A stretch of DNA of 64,000 nucleotides from Branchipolynoe longqiensis (GCA_030323885.1 CM059186.1:175281047-175345046); one strand, 5' to 3'; positions 1 to 9,808 are shown, numbered from the stretch's first letter. Notes: a model not told the origin generated them from the sequence alone. Numbers and translations: made by a program.

Positions 1-199
1 GCCATTGGCCCCCTACCCAGTAGCCCCTTGCATGCTGTGTGATGTGACTGCGGCGGCCCAGCCGCACGTAGCTGACGCGAGCGACCCCATCGAGTAGGTC
101 ATCGAGCCCATCGAGCAGGTCATCGACCACACACTGCAGCAGTCCCTGGCGGCCGCCCCTGTCTGCAGCCCATCCCCTGTCAAGTAGAGGGCCACCCTC

Positions 200-490
200 G
201 ACGGCTTTTGGCCCATCTTGTCGGGAGAGGGCTGGGCCGAGTACCCCGACTTCGCAGCGGCCTACACTGCCGCCCGGAACGCGGCCCTTCCGAACTATGA
301 GGCCGCCCGAGTTCCGGTCACCTCCGACCTCAACATCCCCGCCTGGCGTGAGATGCTCCATGGGCATGACGACGACCTCCTTGCCGACTACCATGAGTTT
401 GGGTTCCCGGCCAACTACATCGTGGCTGGTCCCCGACGACCACCTTCTGGGACCACCGGGAAGACCACGACTACGCCCACCACATCACAT
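200..490 (+). pseudogene. Ngaro/DIRS-like retrotransposon fragment (N-terminal part of RT ORF)
   Basis: The + frame through position 218 encodes a segment collinear with residues about 40-118 of the RT protein encoded on the - strand at 61451-63256. Shared blocks include the W-P-x-LSG start, the ALPN/GLPN block, a PAW motif and the exact run FGFPANY. Only this pre-RT region is present: similarity stops near 450-490, the catalytic domain is missing and the frame ends at 556. It is a short decayed copy of a related but different lineage, since identity is only partial. There is no visible recombinase or terminal repeat here. Confidence 0.75.
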
Positions 491-814
491 CACGGCGTAC
501 GCGGAGGAATCATCCGTAGTTTAATAGATTATAACAGCATATCAGGACGGGATTAACGCAAGAAACGGAGTGTGTGTGTGAGAGGGGGGGGGTTCTAAAG
601 TGATCTATATTGAGGCGCATGGGGGCGGGGGGTATGGGTTTAGATTTGTTCCCAATCCCCGATCAACACCATTTTTTAAAAGCAACCTTACAAAAGCAGG
701 CTTGAGACATCCGTCAGCTGTCCCCCGCCTGAATAGCGTGATTATGTTCACGTTAGTGTCGGCCTGGTTTCAGTGGAGTGAATGGCGGTAATTTGCCGAG
801 TATTATCCGGCACT

Positions 815-1188
815 GAAGGCCCGGTCACATACATGTTAGTGGACATAGTTGAACGTAGTGGAGGCTAATGTAGTTGAACATAGTTGAACGTAGTTGAACA
901 TACTGGGGAAGTACTTTCAACTACGTTCAACTACGTTCAACTACGTTCAACTACGTTCAACTACGTTCAACTACGTTCAACTACGTTCAACTACGTTCAA
1001 CTACGTTCAACTACGTTCAACTACGTTCAACTACGTTCAACTACGTTCAACTACGTTCAACTACGTTCAACTACGTTCAACTACGTTCAACTACGTTCAA
1101 CTACGTTCAACTACGTTCAACTACGTTCAACTAAGCTAGCCTCCACAACGTTCAACTACATCCACTAATGTGGATGTGACCGGGCCTT
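815..1188. mobile_element. MITE with GGCCCGGTCACAT-type ends and an internal minisatellite
   Basis: The ends are inverted copies: GAAGGCCCGGTCACATAC at the left and its complement GTGACCGGGCCTT at the right. The similarity extends inward for about 50 bp (GTTAGTGGACATAGTTGAAC and GTGGAGGCTAA against the complementary right arm). The interior is almost entirely a 10-bp tandem repeat. It belongs to the same family as the outer element at 26656-27887. No transposase is present, so it is non-autonomous. Confidence 0.8.
916..1132. repeat. 10-bp minisatellite (TTCAACTACG)n
   Basis: About 21-22 nearly perfect head-to-tail copies of TTCAACTACG. The unit matches the inverted-repeat arms of the surrounding MITE, so the array probably grew from the arm. 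Open frames over it (TTFNYVQLRS repeats) are artefacts of the repeat. Confidence 0.95.
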
Positions 1189-1440
1189 TACCTTGAATGG
1201 GATAATGGATAGCGGAGTGATCGCAATGAAGTACAACGCCCGAAACAAACACAGCTGACAGTGATAATGGCGTTATCAGTGATGCATCATGGGTGATGTG
1301 CCCTCAGGCGAGTCCTGCCTTAGATTGTCTGTCGCCAGAGGGAGGTGGGTCCCTCGGGTGTGGACCCTGGACCCTCAGGCATTTAGCAAAATGAACCAAT
1401 GATTCACCATGAAGGCAATCCAAAATGACTTCTGTGTGTA

Positions 1441-1764
1441 AAGCTAAGATTCCATATACGTGGTATGAGGTATGCGAATGTGAATGCTAATGCAACAAAA
1501 AATGGAAAAGGACGTACATGCATGGTGGTGCTTCTATATGTCCAACTGCAAATGCAAATGCAAATGCAAATGTGAATGCGAATGCGAATGCGAATGCGGC
1601 AAGTGGATCACTCCAAATTGGTGCAAATACGAATGCTGCTCCATTTGCCATAGAGAAAAGAGGAACTTTGACTTTCATTCACAAATTCGGAGCAAGAAAG
1701 ACCGAAAATGCCATGCCACATACGGATTCGCATGCCATATGCCGCATATAGGGAATCTTAGCTT
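1441..1764. mobile_element. Fold-back MITE, copy 1, with GCATTC-type hexamer arms
   Basis: It begins AAGCTAAGATTCC and ends with the complement GGAATCTTAGCTT. The interior is rich in hexamers of the GAATGC/GCAAATGC type and contains a hairpin-forming segment related to CTCCAAATTTGTGAAGGAA. It abuts a second copy at 1766 and shares ends with the copy at 5794-6274. No coding capacity. Confidence 0.8.
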
Positions 1765-1765
1765 A

Positions 1766-2106
1766 AAGCTAAGATTCCTTATACATGGTATGTGGCATGC
1801 AGCATGCGAATGTCGTATATGCGGCATAGATATATGCCAACCCCCAACACTTTTTGGAGTTTTTCCTCCAAATTTGTGAAGGAACAGTATTGTTTTCTAT
1901 GGCAAACGCAGCAGTATTCGCATTAGCATTTGCATTCTCACAGATCGGTCCATGGGTCGATCCATTTGCCGCATTCGCATTTGCGTTCGTATTCGCATTC
2001 GAACGTATGGAAGCACCACTATTTATACACATGCTTTTCGATTTTTATTCGCATTCGCATTCGCATTCGCATGCCACATACCGCGCGTATAAGGAATCTT
2101 AGCTTT
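1766..2106. mobile_element. Fold-back MITE, copy 2
   Basis: Same termini as the preceding element (AAGCTAAGATTCC at the left, GGAATCTTAGCTTT at the right) and hexamer arms in the complementary phase (GCATTC repeats). Only a base or two separates it from copy 1, giving back-to-back termini. Confidence 0.8.
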
Positions 2107-2385
2107 AGGCCTGATCAATCTGAGGTGGGAATCAGAGGTCAGTGATAACATTGTCTTATTCAGGTCTGCTCATCGGTCATTGTTCAGGGTTATTACAGGT
2201 GTAATTCAACATGGGGAAACTCGGACACAAATCATGACGTATCGTTCTGGGAAATAATCTCAAAGCGAATCGATCAGATTATGTTCCAATGAATCCATTC
2301 AGTCGTTCGTGCCCTTCCAGACACCAATTAGTGCAAAAAGGTCACTGGGACAGTGGGAGGTAGACTGAGTGGAGGAAGGCATTAG

Positions 2386-2465
2386 TGTGTATGTTTGCAT
2401 GTATGTATGTATGTGTATGTATGGATGTATATATGTGTATGTATGGATGGATATATGTTTGTATG
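2386..2465. repeat. (TGTA)n/(TGGA)n simple repeat
   Basis: Imperfect tetranucleotide tract of TGTATGTA/TGGATGTA type, broken by a SINE at 2466-2790 and resuming at 2788-2965. Confidence 0.85.
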
Positions 2466-2790
2466 TTGGTTGGTTGTTGGAGTTTTATGTACTGGCAACA
2501 TCTAAGGTCATATCAGGACGGGTACCGACTTGTGACAGTGGGCACTCATGGCAACTTTATGTTTTCACCCCACTGGTAAATCATGCCGCCAGTACCAATA
2601 TCCCATTCAGTCACATTATCCTGACAGTGAGATAACCAGTCCTTGCCCTTTCCTATTAATGCCAAGTGACAAGCTAGGAAGCGACAAGTATCAATTTCGT
2701 AAATCATTGGTTTGACATGACCAGGAATCGAACTCCAGATCTCCCGCATGGGAGGCCTGCGCTCTAGCAATTCGGCCACCAAGCCCGGTA
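2466..2790 (-). mobile_element. tRNA-headed SINE family 1 (full length)
   Basis: On the - strand a tRNA-like head (GGTGGCCGAATTGC box A region, then a TTCGATTCC box B) is followed by a body with GCTTCCTAGC, a CAGGATAATGTGACTGA-like block, TGACACAAGTCGGTACC-like sequence and a 3' tail (GTTGCCAG, then CCAACAACCAACC). The same module recurs more than ten times in this window in both orientations. This copy interrupts a TGTA tract. Confidence 0.85.
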
Positions 2791-2965
2791 TGTGTATATG
2801 TGCGTATGTATGGACGTATGTTTGTCTGGATGTATGTATATATGGGTGTCTGTATGGGTGTACACATGAGTGTACGCATGGATGTATGGATGTATGTATG
2901 GATACATATATATGGGTGTATGTGTGAGTGCATGTATGGATGTATGTACGGACATGAGTATGCAT
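2788..2965. repeat. (TGTA)n/(TGGA)n simple repeat, second part
   Basis: Continuation of the tetranucleotide tract beyond the SINE. The open frames rich in HTYI/MYGC here are repeat artefacts. Confidence 0.8.
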
Positions 2966-2967
2966 GT

Positions 2968-3140
2968 GTTGTGGGGGTGATGAAAATTGGAAATATTGCG
3001 CCTAGAGCGGGACTCGAACTCACATCGCTTTGCATTCCGGGCCAGTGCGCTAACCATTACACCACCTAAGCTCCCTGATATCACCACACTACCCATGCCT
3101 ACCTGTCTATGTGGTTACTTGCCTGAGAGGTCAGTGCAGA
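2968..3140 (-). mobile_element. tRNA-derived SINE family 2, copy 1
   Basis: On the - strand, 3001-3074 reads as a tRNA-like unit: box A in TGGTGTAATGGTTAGCGC, a GTTCGAGTCCC box B and a CTAGGC closing arm. A copy about 300 bp to the right is nearly identical over about 170 bp. There is no family 1 SINE body. A functional tRNA gene is unlikely because both copies share long flanks. Confidence 0.65.
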
Positions 3141-3285
3141 CCACTACACTCGTCCCCCTGGAATTGTAAGTCTTGTAATGCTTACAATTACATACATACA
3201 GGCAATGCCCTAACACATACATACACAGGGTAAGTTCAACAACCATACAGCATGTAGCTTGTACAGGATGATGGTCACGGCAACC

Positions 3286-3462
3286 AGTGTCGTGGGGGTG
3301 ATGAAAATGGGAAATATTGCGCCTAGAGCGGGATTCGAACCCACATCTCTTTGCATTCCGGGCCAGTGTGCTAACCATTTACACCACCTAGGCTCCCTGA
3401 TATCACCACACTACCCATGCCTACCTGTCTATGTGGTTACTTGCCTGAGAGGTCATTGCAGA
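3286..3462 (-). mobile_element. tRNA-derived SINE family 2, copy 2
   Basis: Near-identical to 2968-3140, including GTGGGGGTGATGAAAA at one edge and the tRNA-like head with GGTTCGAATCCCGCTC on the - strand. It could be a second insertion or a local duplication. Confidence 0.65.
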
Positions 3463-4017
3463 CTACTACACATGTATCCGTCGCTGTGTATGTGGGTTTG
3501 TGTGTATGTGCGTATGTACGTGGGTAGTATGTATGTAGTATGTATGCGTCTACGTACACCCGCACCCGCTTCAGGGTAATGTCCTGTCAATTATGCATAA
3601 CGTCTCAGGCAATTGCATCATTCAAGTTAATGTCCTCTCCTTATCCTGTACACAACACTAATTTAAATAAACTAGCGATTTGATTGTAAGTAAACACGAC
3701 CGGCCTCTATGCGTATTTATGTGTATGGAACTTGACGGGCATTTTTTTCAAACATCTGAACACCGTCTTCAGCTCGCCGTATTCAACTGTTTCTTGTTAC
3801 TGTTTACATATATATATATATAATATATATAATGCGACGCGAGTGATGTTTTCAGGGTATGCAGGTACCGGGGAGCGCCGGGGGTGGCGCCACCAGTCGC
3901 GAACATGGAGGAGGCTGTAGTATATAGTGTAATACTAATAATAATTAGCTCACGATAATAATAATAAGGAGTTAATTCCCTTCCGCACCGTTATACTCAC
4001 ATAATGCATTATACATC
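3463..4017. other. Non-coding stretch before the AT array
   Basis: Contains short TGTA-type tracts (3480-3545), a TA tract near 3815 and a GGCGCC-containing GC-rich patch (3868-3905) whose GGTGGCGCCAC motif recurs near 24585 and 25755. No exon recognised. Confidence 0.4.
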
Positions 4018-4019
4018 AG

Positions 4020-4126
4020 ATACAATATATATAATATATATAATATATATAATATATATAATATATATAATATATATAATATATATAATATATATAATAT
4101 ATATAATATATATAATATATATATAT

Positions 4127-4161
<35 letters not shown>

Positions 4162-4300
4162 ATATATATAATATATAATATATAAAAATATATATAATAT
4201 ATAATATATATAATATATATCTAATATTATATTAATATATATAATATATATAATATATAATATAAATAATATAAATAACATATATAATATATATAATATA
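4020..4300. repeat. AT-rich 9-bp tandem array
   Basis: Repeats of AATATATAT (period 9, with 2-bp slippage). The YIIYIIYI-type open frame over it is an artefact. Confidence 0.9.
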
Positions 4301-4601
4301 TAATTACATAACATACAAGGACACCTCCAATATCCAGCGGCATACCTCCAATTACTCATGTCCCGTTCTCTGTGTTTCAGCCATATATAATATATAAAAT
4401 ATATATAATATATAATATATATAATATATATAATATATATAATATATATAATATATATAATATATATAATATATAATATAAATAATATAAATAACATATA
4501 TAATATATATAATATATAATTACATAACATACAAGGACACCTCCAATATCCAGCGGCATACCTCCAATTACTCACGTCCCGTTCTCTGTGTTTCAGCCAT
4601 A
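4170..4601. repeat. 216-bp tandem duplication that copies the exon 1 splice acceptor
   Basis: The block TAATTACATAACATACAAGG ... CTGTGTTTCAGCCATAT ending near 4385 is repeated exactly 216 bp downstream, ending near 4601. The second copy carries the real acceptor of exon 1 (AG at 4595-4596). The first carries a decoy TTTCAG at 4375-4380 followed only by AT repeats. Confidence 0.85.
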
Positions 4602-4685
4602 TCTCGGACAGTGAATGACCAAAAGGACCTAGGAGAGTCCAGGCGCATGCGTGCCATTTTCCTGCGGAAGGGAGATACCATCGGG
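4597..4685 (+). CDS. CNBD2-like protein, exon 1 of window (end of first CNB fold)
   Basis: Acceptor CTGTGTTTCAG and donor GTAGGT frame an 89-nt exon (2 nt plus 29 codons). It ends in the phrase FLRKGDTIG, the typical lead-in to the phosphate-binding cassette of a cyclic-nucleotide-binding fold, where FGE normally follows. The next exon starts with E, completing the pattern. The exon starts mid-codon, so at least one more 5' exon must exist. None is recognisable in 1-4590, so it probably lies left of the window. The N-terminal half of this exon (DQKDLGESRR) looks like a surface loop. Product: cytoplasmic or ciliary CNB protein, inferred from the family only. Confidence 0.85.
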
Positions 4686-4899
4686 GTAGGTAAACGTGTT
4701 GCCCTTCCCAGACACTCCTTTGCTCCGGCTAGACAGTCCCTTATTGCTTGTGTAGACTTGGCGCGCCTGGATTCCTATCATAATGTCCATATATATATGT
4801 ATATATATATATATATAGTCTTGTACAAGACCTAGTCTTTAATCTCCATTCTCCAGTGTTTATATACTGATCTAGAAAGGACTGATTAGTATTATTATA

Positions 4900-5046
4900 A
4901 TGTGACTGAGTTTGATATCAGGTCATAGTGCTAGTGGCCTGGTCTCTCAGAGAGGCAGCACTATAAAGTTGTTATGAGTGCGCATTGTGACAAGTCCCGT
5001 CCTGATATGACCTTAGATATTGCCAGGATATAAAACTCCAACAAAC
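4900..5046 (+). mobile_element. SINE family 1, 5'-truncated
   Basis: Body and tail only: GTGACTGAG, a GGCCTGGTCTC block, GCAGCACTATAAAG, GATATGACCTTAGAT and AAAACTCCAAC. The tRNA head is missing. Confidence 0.8.
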
Positions 5047-5221
5047 ACATAAAACGTTTGACCTCATCCTGTAAGCCTACCATAATTTGTTGAATGCTTG
5101 ACGGCCTAATCCCCTCCCCCTTTTTTCCCCCTTTTTTGGGGGGGTAATTGTTTTCATGAAGTCACTAGCATCATTCACCGACACTGTGTTAATATCATGA
5201 GAAGCGAAACCTGAGACCATA

Positions 5222-5586
5222 AAGCCCCTGCCACACATCACCGGATTGGAGGAAACAGAAAGAAACCGAACAAAGTCCGTTGATAGTCCGGTTTGTGTCC
5301 GTACAAGTTTTGAACATGCACAAAACTTTGAACGGATGTCGCCGGATTGACGTCTACGGTTCTTGTCCGGTTTGAGTTTGTTTCATCCGTAGGCTATCCA
5401 TTCATGTCCGTATCCGTTTTATGTCCGTTTTATGTCTGTCTCATGTCCGTCTCATGTCCATTCGTCCAGCGGCCTTTGACCCGATATCGCAACATTTTGA
5501 CACATTTAAATACATTTTGATACTTATGACGCCCAGACTAGACAATTCTGTCCGTTGCTCAATCCGGTGATGTGTGACAGAGGCTT
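5222..5586. mobile_element. MITE, AAGCCCCTGCCACACATCA family
   Basis: Terminal inverted repeats: AAGCCCCTGCCACACATCAC at the left, with the complement of CAATCCGGTGATGTGTGACA at the right. The interior is full of short imperfect GTCCG/TCCGGT repeats. Related to the element at 7900-8447 by its ends and by its GTCCGTTTT-rich interior. No transposase. Confidence 0.8.
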
Positions 5587-5793
5587 TAGTGCCACAATGG
5601 CGGGCAGCTGTCGGCTTGAGGGGTGAAGCGGGGCACGGGCCGAGGTTGACGCGGGCAACACGCGCCTGTCAGGGTCCGCATTGATTTCCGAAGGCGGCAA
5701 GGATTTAAAAGATGGCGCCAGTCGCATCAATGATGCATTCCTTTGGCAACTGCAAATATTGAAGCAGGGTCCTTGAGACCCATATACTTACTT

Positions 5794-6274
5794 AAGCTAA
5801 GATTCCACAGATGCGGTATGTGGTATGCAAATGCGATTGCGGCAAAAATGGAAAAGCATGTAAAGGCACAGTAGTGCTTCCATATGTCCGAATGCGATTG
5901 CGAATGCGGATGCAAATGCGGAAAATTGATCGAACCATGGACGGATCGGTGCGAATGCGAATGCAAATGCTGCTGCATTTGCCAGGGAAAACTTTGAATT
6001 TCCTTCACAAATCTGGAGCAAAAACATTTTGGGGTTTCTTTGCTCCAAATTTGTGAAGGAAAGTCAATGTTAGTGTTTTTTTCTATAGCAAACACAGCGG
6101 CATTCACATTCGCACCGATCGATCCATGGGTTGATCCATTTGCCACAAATTTGCATCTGCATTTACATTCGCAATCGCATTTGGACATATTGAAGCACTA
6201 CTCTGCCTTTACATGCTTTTCCATTTGTTGCTGCATTCGCATTCGCATACCGCATACATATGGAATCTTAGCTT
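5794..6274. mobile_element. Fold-back MITE, copy 3
   Basis: AAGCTAAGATTCC start and GGAATCTTAGCTT end, with GAATGC/GCATTC hexamer arms and the same AAATTTGTGAAGGAAA hairpin core as the copies at 1441-2106. Longer than those copies at about 480 bp. Confidence 0.8.
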
Positions 6275-6341
6275 TACTCACTTTACTCCCAACCCACCCC
6301 ACTCTGCACACACACGTACACGTACGTACACGTACGTACAC

Positions 6342-6641
6342 GTTCGCGCACACGCACACGCACACGCACACGCACACGCACACGCACACGCACACGCACA
6401 CGCACACGCACACGCACACGCACACGCACACGCACACGCACACGCACACGCACACGCACACGCACACGCACACGCACACGCACACGCACACGCACACGCA
6501 CACGCACACGCACACGCACACGCACACGCAACACAGCACACGCACACGCACACGCACACGCACACGCACACGCACACGCACACGCACACGCACACGCACA
6601 CGCACACGCACACGCACACGCACACGCACACGCACACGCAC
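6342..6641. repeat. (CACACG)n hexanucleotide repeat
   Basis: About 50 copies of CACACG with a single interruption near 6530 (CAACACAGCACA). Open in several frames on both strands, which explains the HTHTHT and VRVRVR open frames. None is a gene. Confidence 0.95.
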
Positions 6642-6762
6642 GCTTCCGAAGCAGTGTAAATCGGGAGGTTCCAAAATCAGGTCGCATGGTGAATACAAAA
6701 TTAGCCGGTCAATATACTTCCTAAGTTGACCTAATGCCCTTTAACCAACGTGAACAACGTCG

Positions 6763-7657
6763 TTAAAGCTGAACAGTCCGATGGAGGTTGGTTGGTTGTT
6801 GAAGTTACATCCTGGCAACATCTAAGGTCATATCAAGACAGTGTACTGTCAGAAGCGACATACAGACAAGTCCCACAAGTGGATCTAATTATAAGGAATG
6901 TGTACGTTTGAAAGTGTAACATTGACGAAACCAAAATACTTACCTACATTTTATTCTACACATCCAAATTAGATACTGGTGTACTTATTAACAACCTGAT
7001 TAAGTATGTGTTGCTGCATAGAAGAGAATGATAAATCAATTAAATAGTGCATCTTTCCACTTCAAATATCTGCTAAGTTACCCAGTTAAAATCAAAGTTA
7101 CTTCAAACTAAACTAAGGTAGATTATAACGATCAACCTACTGTATTTATCCCAAGTAATGGCAGACCCAGCTAAGATTCTATATATGCGGTATGTGGGTA
7201 ATGCAGTACCTCAGATGCCTTAGGTGCTAAAATACGTCAGGGAGTTTGATGCCCCTGCCTTACAAAGTTCTAAACCACTGCCTTGTGGTACAAGTTTTGG
7301 TTCTTGATAAAATCAAAGGCTAAGGGAGGAAACCCTAACAGAAAACCATGTTATTGTGGCAGCATTAAGCGCAGTGATGAATGGAACTCCCAACATCTCC
7401 CAGCCAGCCACTGCAGGGACAAATAGTTTGCACCTGTCTTGACATGTTCTTGCCAGTGTGAGACCTCTATTTGCTCCCTGAGAGTGCCGCTAGTAACTTG
7501 CAAAAGCCAGCAGCACTCCAACACTTTGCAAGCAGCTTTTATTAAATGTACAACAGCACAAAGCGGCAGTTGAGTAATGAAAGAAGTCTTTGTCGCATTG
7601 CGACTGACAGAATGATGAATGGCAGAAACTCAACACAATCAGACTATGCAATTTTAA
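6763..7657 (-). mobile_element. TTAAAG(C/T)TGCATAGTCC MITE, copy with nested insertions
   Basis: The left end TTAAAGCTGAACAGTCCGAT and right end AGACTATGCAATTTTAA match the family consensus in reverse orientation. The element is interrupted by a SINE family 1 fragment near 6785-6845 and by the retroelement at 7166-7617, which is flanked by a 9-bp target duplication. Confidence 0.8.
7166..7617 (+). mobile_element. RTE-tailed non-autonomous retroelement, copy 1
   Basis: Flanked by perfect 9-bp duplications AATGGCAGA (7157-7165 and 7618-7626). The body shares the ACCTCAG...CCACTGCCTTGTGGTAC head with four other copies and ends in the common tail (GGCAGT(C/T)(A/G)AGTAATGAAAG, TTTGTCGCATTGCGAC, then ATGATGAATGG). 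Its first 35 bp (CTAAGATTCTATATATGCGG) resemble the fold-back MITE end, so the 5' edge is chimeric. Confidence 0.8.
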
Positions 7658-7789
7658 GCATTGTATGTGGCACGTTAACTTGACTAATTCCTGTATACAC
7701 AGACCCTAATGCCAATGTAAAAGAAAAACTGCCCTCCGTCACTTTCCTTGTGGTGTGCCATTTTTGGTTGTTGGTACATTAGTTGTTTA

Positions 7790-8560
7790 AACAGGGGGAA
7801 TTTCAATCGTGGATGATTGGTCTTCCTCATTCCACTTCTCCTTGCCATATCCTAATAAGGCTGAATGCCTGGATAGGAAGCGACAAGTATCAATTATTAA
7901 AGCCCCAGACAGACCTCACCGGATTGAGGAACCAGACAGAAACCGAACACTGTACGGTGAAATACGGCAATGTACGGTTTATATATGGTTGGCATCCGTC
8001 GTGTCCGTTTTGTGTCCGGTGGTGTCCGGTGTGTACGGTAGCAAGTTTTGAACATGCACAAAACTTGTACCGGACACCGCCGGACTGAGGTGTATGGTTG
8101 GTGTCCGTTTTAAGTCCGTTTAGTCCATTTTGTCCAGTTCATGTCCATTACCCATCCGTTACGTCTCCGGTTTGCTTCCTGCCAAGTCCGTTGACAGTTT
8201 TTTGGGTTGTTTTTTTATTGTGGGAATTCGGTCAGTATATGTTTTCAGCGCGTCCGTGAACAATCCGGTACGTCCGTTTGACATTCGGTTTTCATCCGGT
8301 TAGCTTTCGGTGGATATTCGTTCCTTGTCCGTTTAGCGTCCATTTCATCCGATACATTTCGGTACATTTTGACACCGGACACCAACGGACTAGACAATTC
8401 TTGTTCGGTGGTGTCCGGTACTCAGTCCGGTAAGGTCTGACTGGGCCTTACGTCATTGGTTTGACTCAACCAGGTTCAAACCCACGATCCCACGATCTAC
8501 CACAAACATGGGAGACGGAGGGCTCTAACTCATTTGGCCATCCCGTCTGGTTGGTCATTC
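7790..8560 (-). mobile_element. SINE (family 1 head with alternative tail), split by a MITE
   Basis: The - strand head lies at 8451-8560 (CGGGATGGCCAAATGAGTTA, box B GGTTTGAACC region). The body resumes at 7830-7899 (ACTTGTCGCTTCCTATCC). The distal tail (GGAAGACCAATCATCCACGA) differs from the main SINE tail and matches copies at 35280-35430 and 59930-60055. A MITE occupies 7900-8447. Confidence 0.75.
7900..8447. mobile_element. MITE inserted in a SINE (TTA target duplication)
   Basis: TTA on both sides (7897-7899, 8448-8450). Removing the element restores the SINE sequence CAATTATTA(A)GTCATTGG, as seen uninterrupted at 18450. Ends: AAGCCCCAGACAGACCTCAC against the complement of GTAAGGTCTGACTGGGCC. 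The interior is rich in TCCGGT/GTCCGTT motifs. The 3-bp TTA duplication suits Harbinger-type mobilisation. Confidence 0.8.
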
Positions 8561-8695
8561 TGCCATTATGTGCTCTGACAGAACAGGCTACATATACCTC
8601 GGATATTTAGAGGCTCAGCTTGAGTAAACACCCCTGGCTGATGCGACCTTTAATCCGGTGAGTTCATTAATGTATGCATGGCATTGACCTTCTAG

Positions 8696-8779
8696 GAGAA
8701 GGAGTTGCTCCAGAGCATACAGAGGGAGGTTACCATCGTGACGAAGGAAACGGTGGAGGTACTGGGCCTCGATAAGGAG
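8696..8779 (+). CDS. CNBD2-like protein, exon 2 (C-terminal strand and helix of first CNB fold)
   Basis: 84 nt, 28 codons, phase 0 at both ends; acceptor TTCTAG, donor GTCAGT. Joined to exon 1 it reads GDTIG-EKELLQSIQ, the position of FGE-LALL in canonical CNB folds, then IVTKETVEVLGLDKE. That ending is the usual last beta-strand pair (A-T-V-x-A-x-x-x-x-x-L-x-x-L-x-x-x-x-F) before the C helix. The canonical phosphate-binding Arg (PRTA) is replaced: after the cassette the sequence is SIQREVTI. An R is present one position earlier than the usual A, so nucleotide binding is uncertain. Intron 1 is 4.0 kb and full of repeats. Confidence 0.88.
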
Positions 8780-9002
8780 GTCAGTATATACACATGTTGA
8801 ATGACGTTGTTTACATTATAAGCAGCTGATGATAAGCCCTGTTCACACATACTTATTAAACAAGTTTAACTAAACCGTTTTAACTAATCCGGGTTAATAT
8901 GTATATGTTGACACGGCGCTAAATCGGCTTAGCGCTACGTCGACTCAACTAGTTCGTTTCATGTAAAGCAGTTTGTGAGGTGGAGTTCTTTTTTTTTCTT
9001 TC

Positions 9003-9088
9003 TTTTTTTTGTGACAAAGTATTTACCCTGCCCATAACGTATACGCCCCCACGAGGATGCTTGTTTTCAACGCTGGACAGCTGTGATG
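9003..9088 (-). mobile_element. LINE 3' UTR tail fragment
   Basis: On the - strand it reads CCAGCGTTGAAAACAAGC ... TATACGTTATGGGCAGGGTAAATAC, matching the 3' UTR of the LINE copies at 13030-13095 and 36320-36390. An AAAGAAAG-type tail lies at the far end. Confidence 0.7.
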
Positions 9089-9092
9089 TTGT

Positions 9093-9393
9093 TTAAAGTT
9101 CCATAGTCCGATGGTTTTGAATTTCTGTATTTTTTCTGAGATAAATATATTAGATCGATCACTAATATCTACTTTACATTAGTTCAAAGTTACTTTTATT
9201 TTAAATGGTAAACTTTTGAGATATTTTGAGTGCATATATGGAAAATTAGTTTTGGCAAGCTTGCTGTTAAATTGACTCAGTTTTTTGCCTTCTACGCCTT
9301 CTACGCAGTATCTAAGTTAGATATGTAAAATCAAATCTAGATAATTGGTTTGGTTTTGAAAATTTGATATTTCATCGGACTATGCAGCTTTAA
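9093..9393 (+). mobile_element. TTAAAG(C/T)TGCATAGTCC MITE, copy 2
   Basis: TTAAAGTTCCATAGTCCGAT at the left and ATCGGACTATGCAGCTTTAA at the right. The interior matches the family (GAGATAAATATATTAGATCG, GGTTTTGAAAATTTGATAT). TTAA at both extremes is either the target duplication or part of the ends. Confidence 0.9.
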
Positions 9394-9808
9394 CTAGACC
9401 GATTTAACTCTGTACATGTGGACAAGGACATAGATGACATGCACATGTGCCTGGTTGGAAGAAATAAAGTCTAGTAAACAGTTCTAGTGTCACTACACAT
9501 TGCGTATAGCTGGTTTCTGGTTCTGGTCATATATATTTTATTTATTCATTTATTCATTCACAATCCTTTCAAAGTATTACATGGCTTGTTATTCTATCTT
9601 GTTTGGGTTCGAATAAATGGTGCTGCATATTATAATTGTGCATCAATGCATAGCATTGCACGTGGTCTACAATGATAAGTCAAGTTTTGCCCATCAGAGT
9701 GGTATTTGTGTGAAAGTTAAACTGTTTATTGGCTAATTATATGTACCCCTCCATATACCTGTTGTCTCAGTTCTTCGGAGAATATCCCCAGAGCGTTCCT
9801 CTTCTTCC

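Noticed and set aside
3000..3074. Functional tRNA genes at 3001-3074 and 3318-3396
   Set aside because: Both share long identical flanks and lack a clear anticodon arm and Pol III terminator, so a tRNA-derived repeat is more likely.
3838..3910. Upstream exon of the CNB gene (TTTTCAG followed by a GC-rich block)
   Set aside because: The GGTGGCGCCAC block recurs at 24585 and 25755, indicating a repeat. No frame gives CNB strands.
4009..4575. 188-codon YIIYIIYI-rich frame
   Set aside because: Translation of the 9-bp AT array, not a membrane protein.
6342..6641. CRISPR-like or telomeric array
   Set aside because: Hexamer microsatellite with no spacers, and the unit is not TTAGGG.
6198..6729. 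Long HTHTHT/VRVRVR/CVCVCV open frames on both strands
   Set aside because: They lie on the (CACACG)n hexamer repeat, which is open in most frames by composition.
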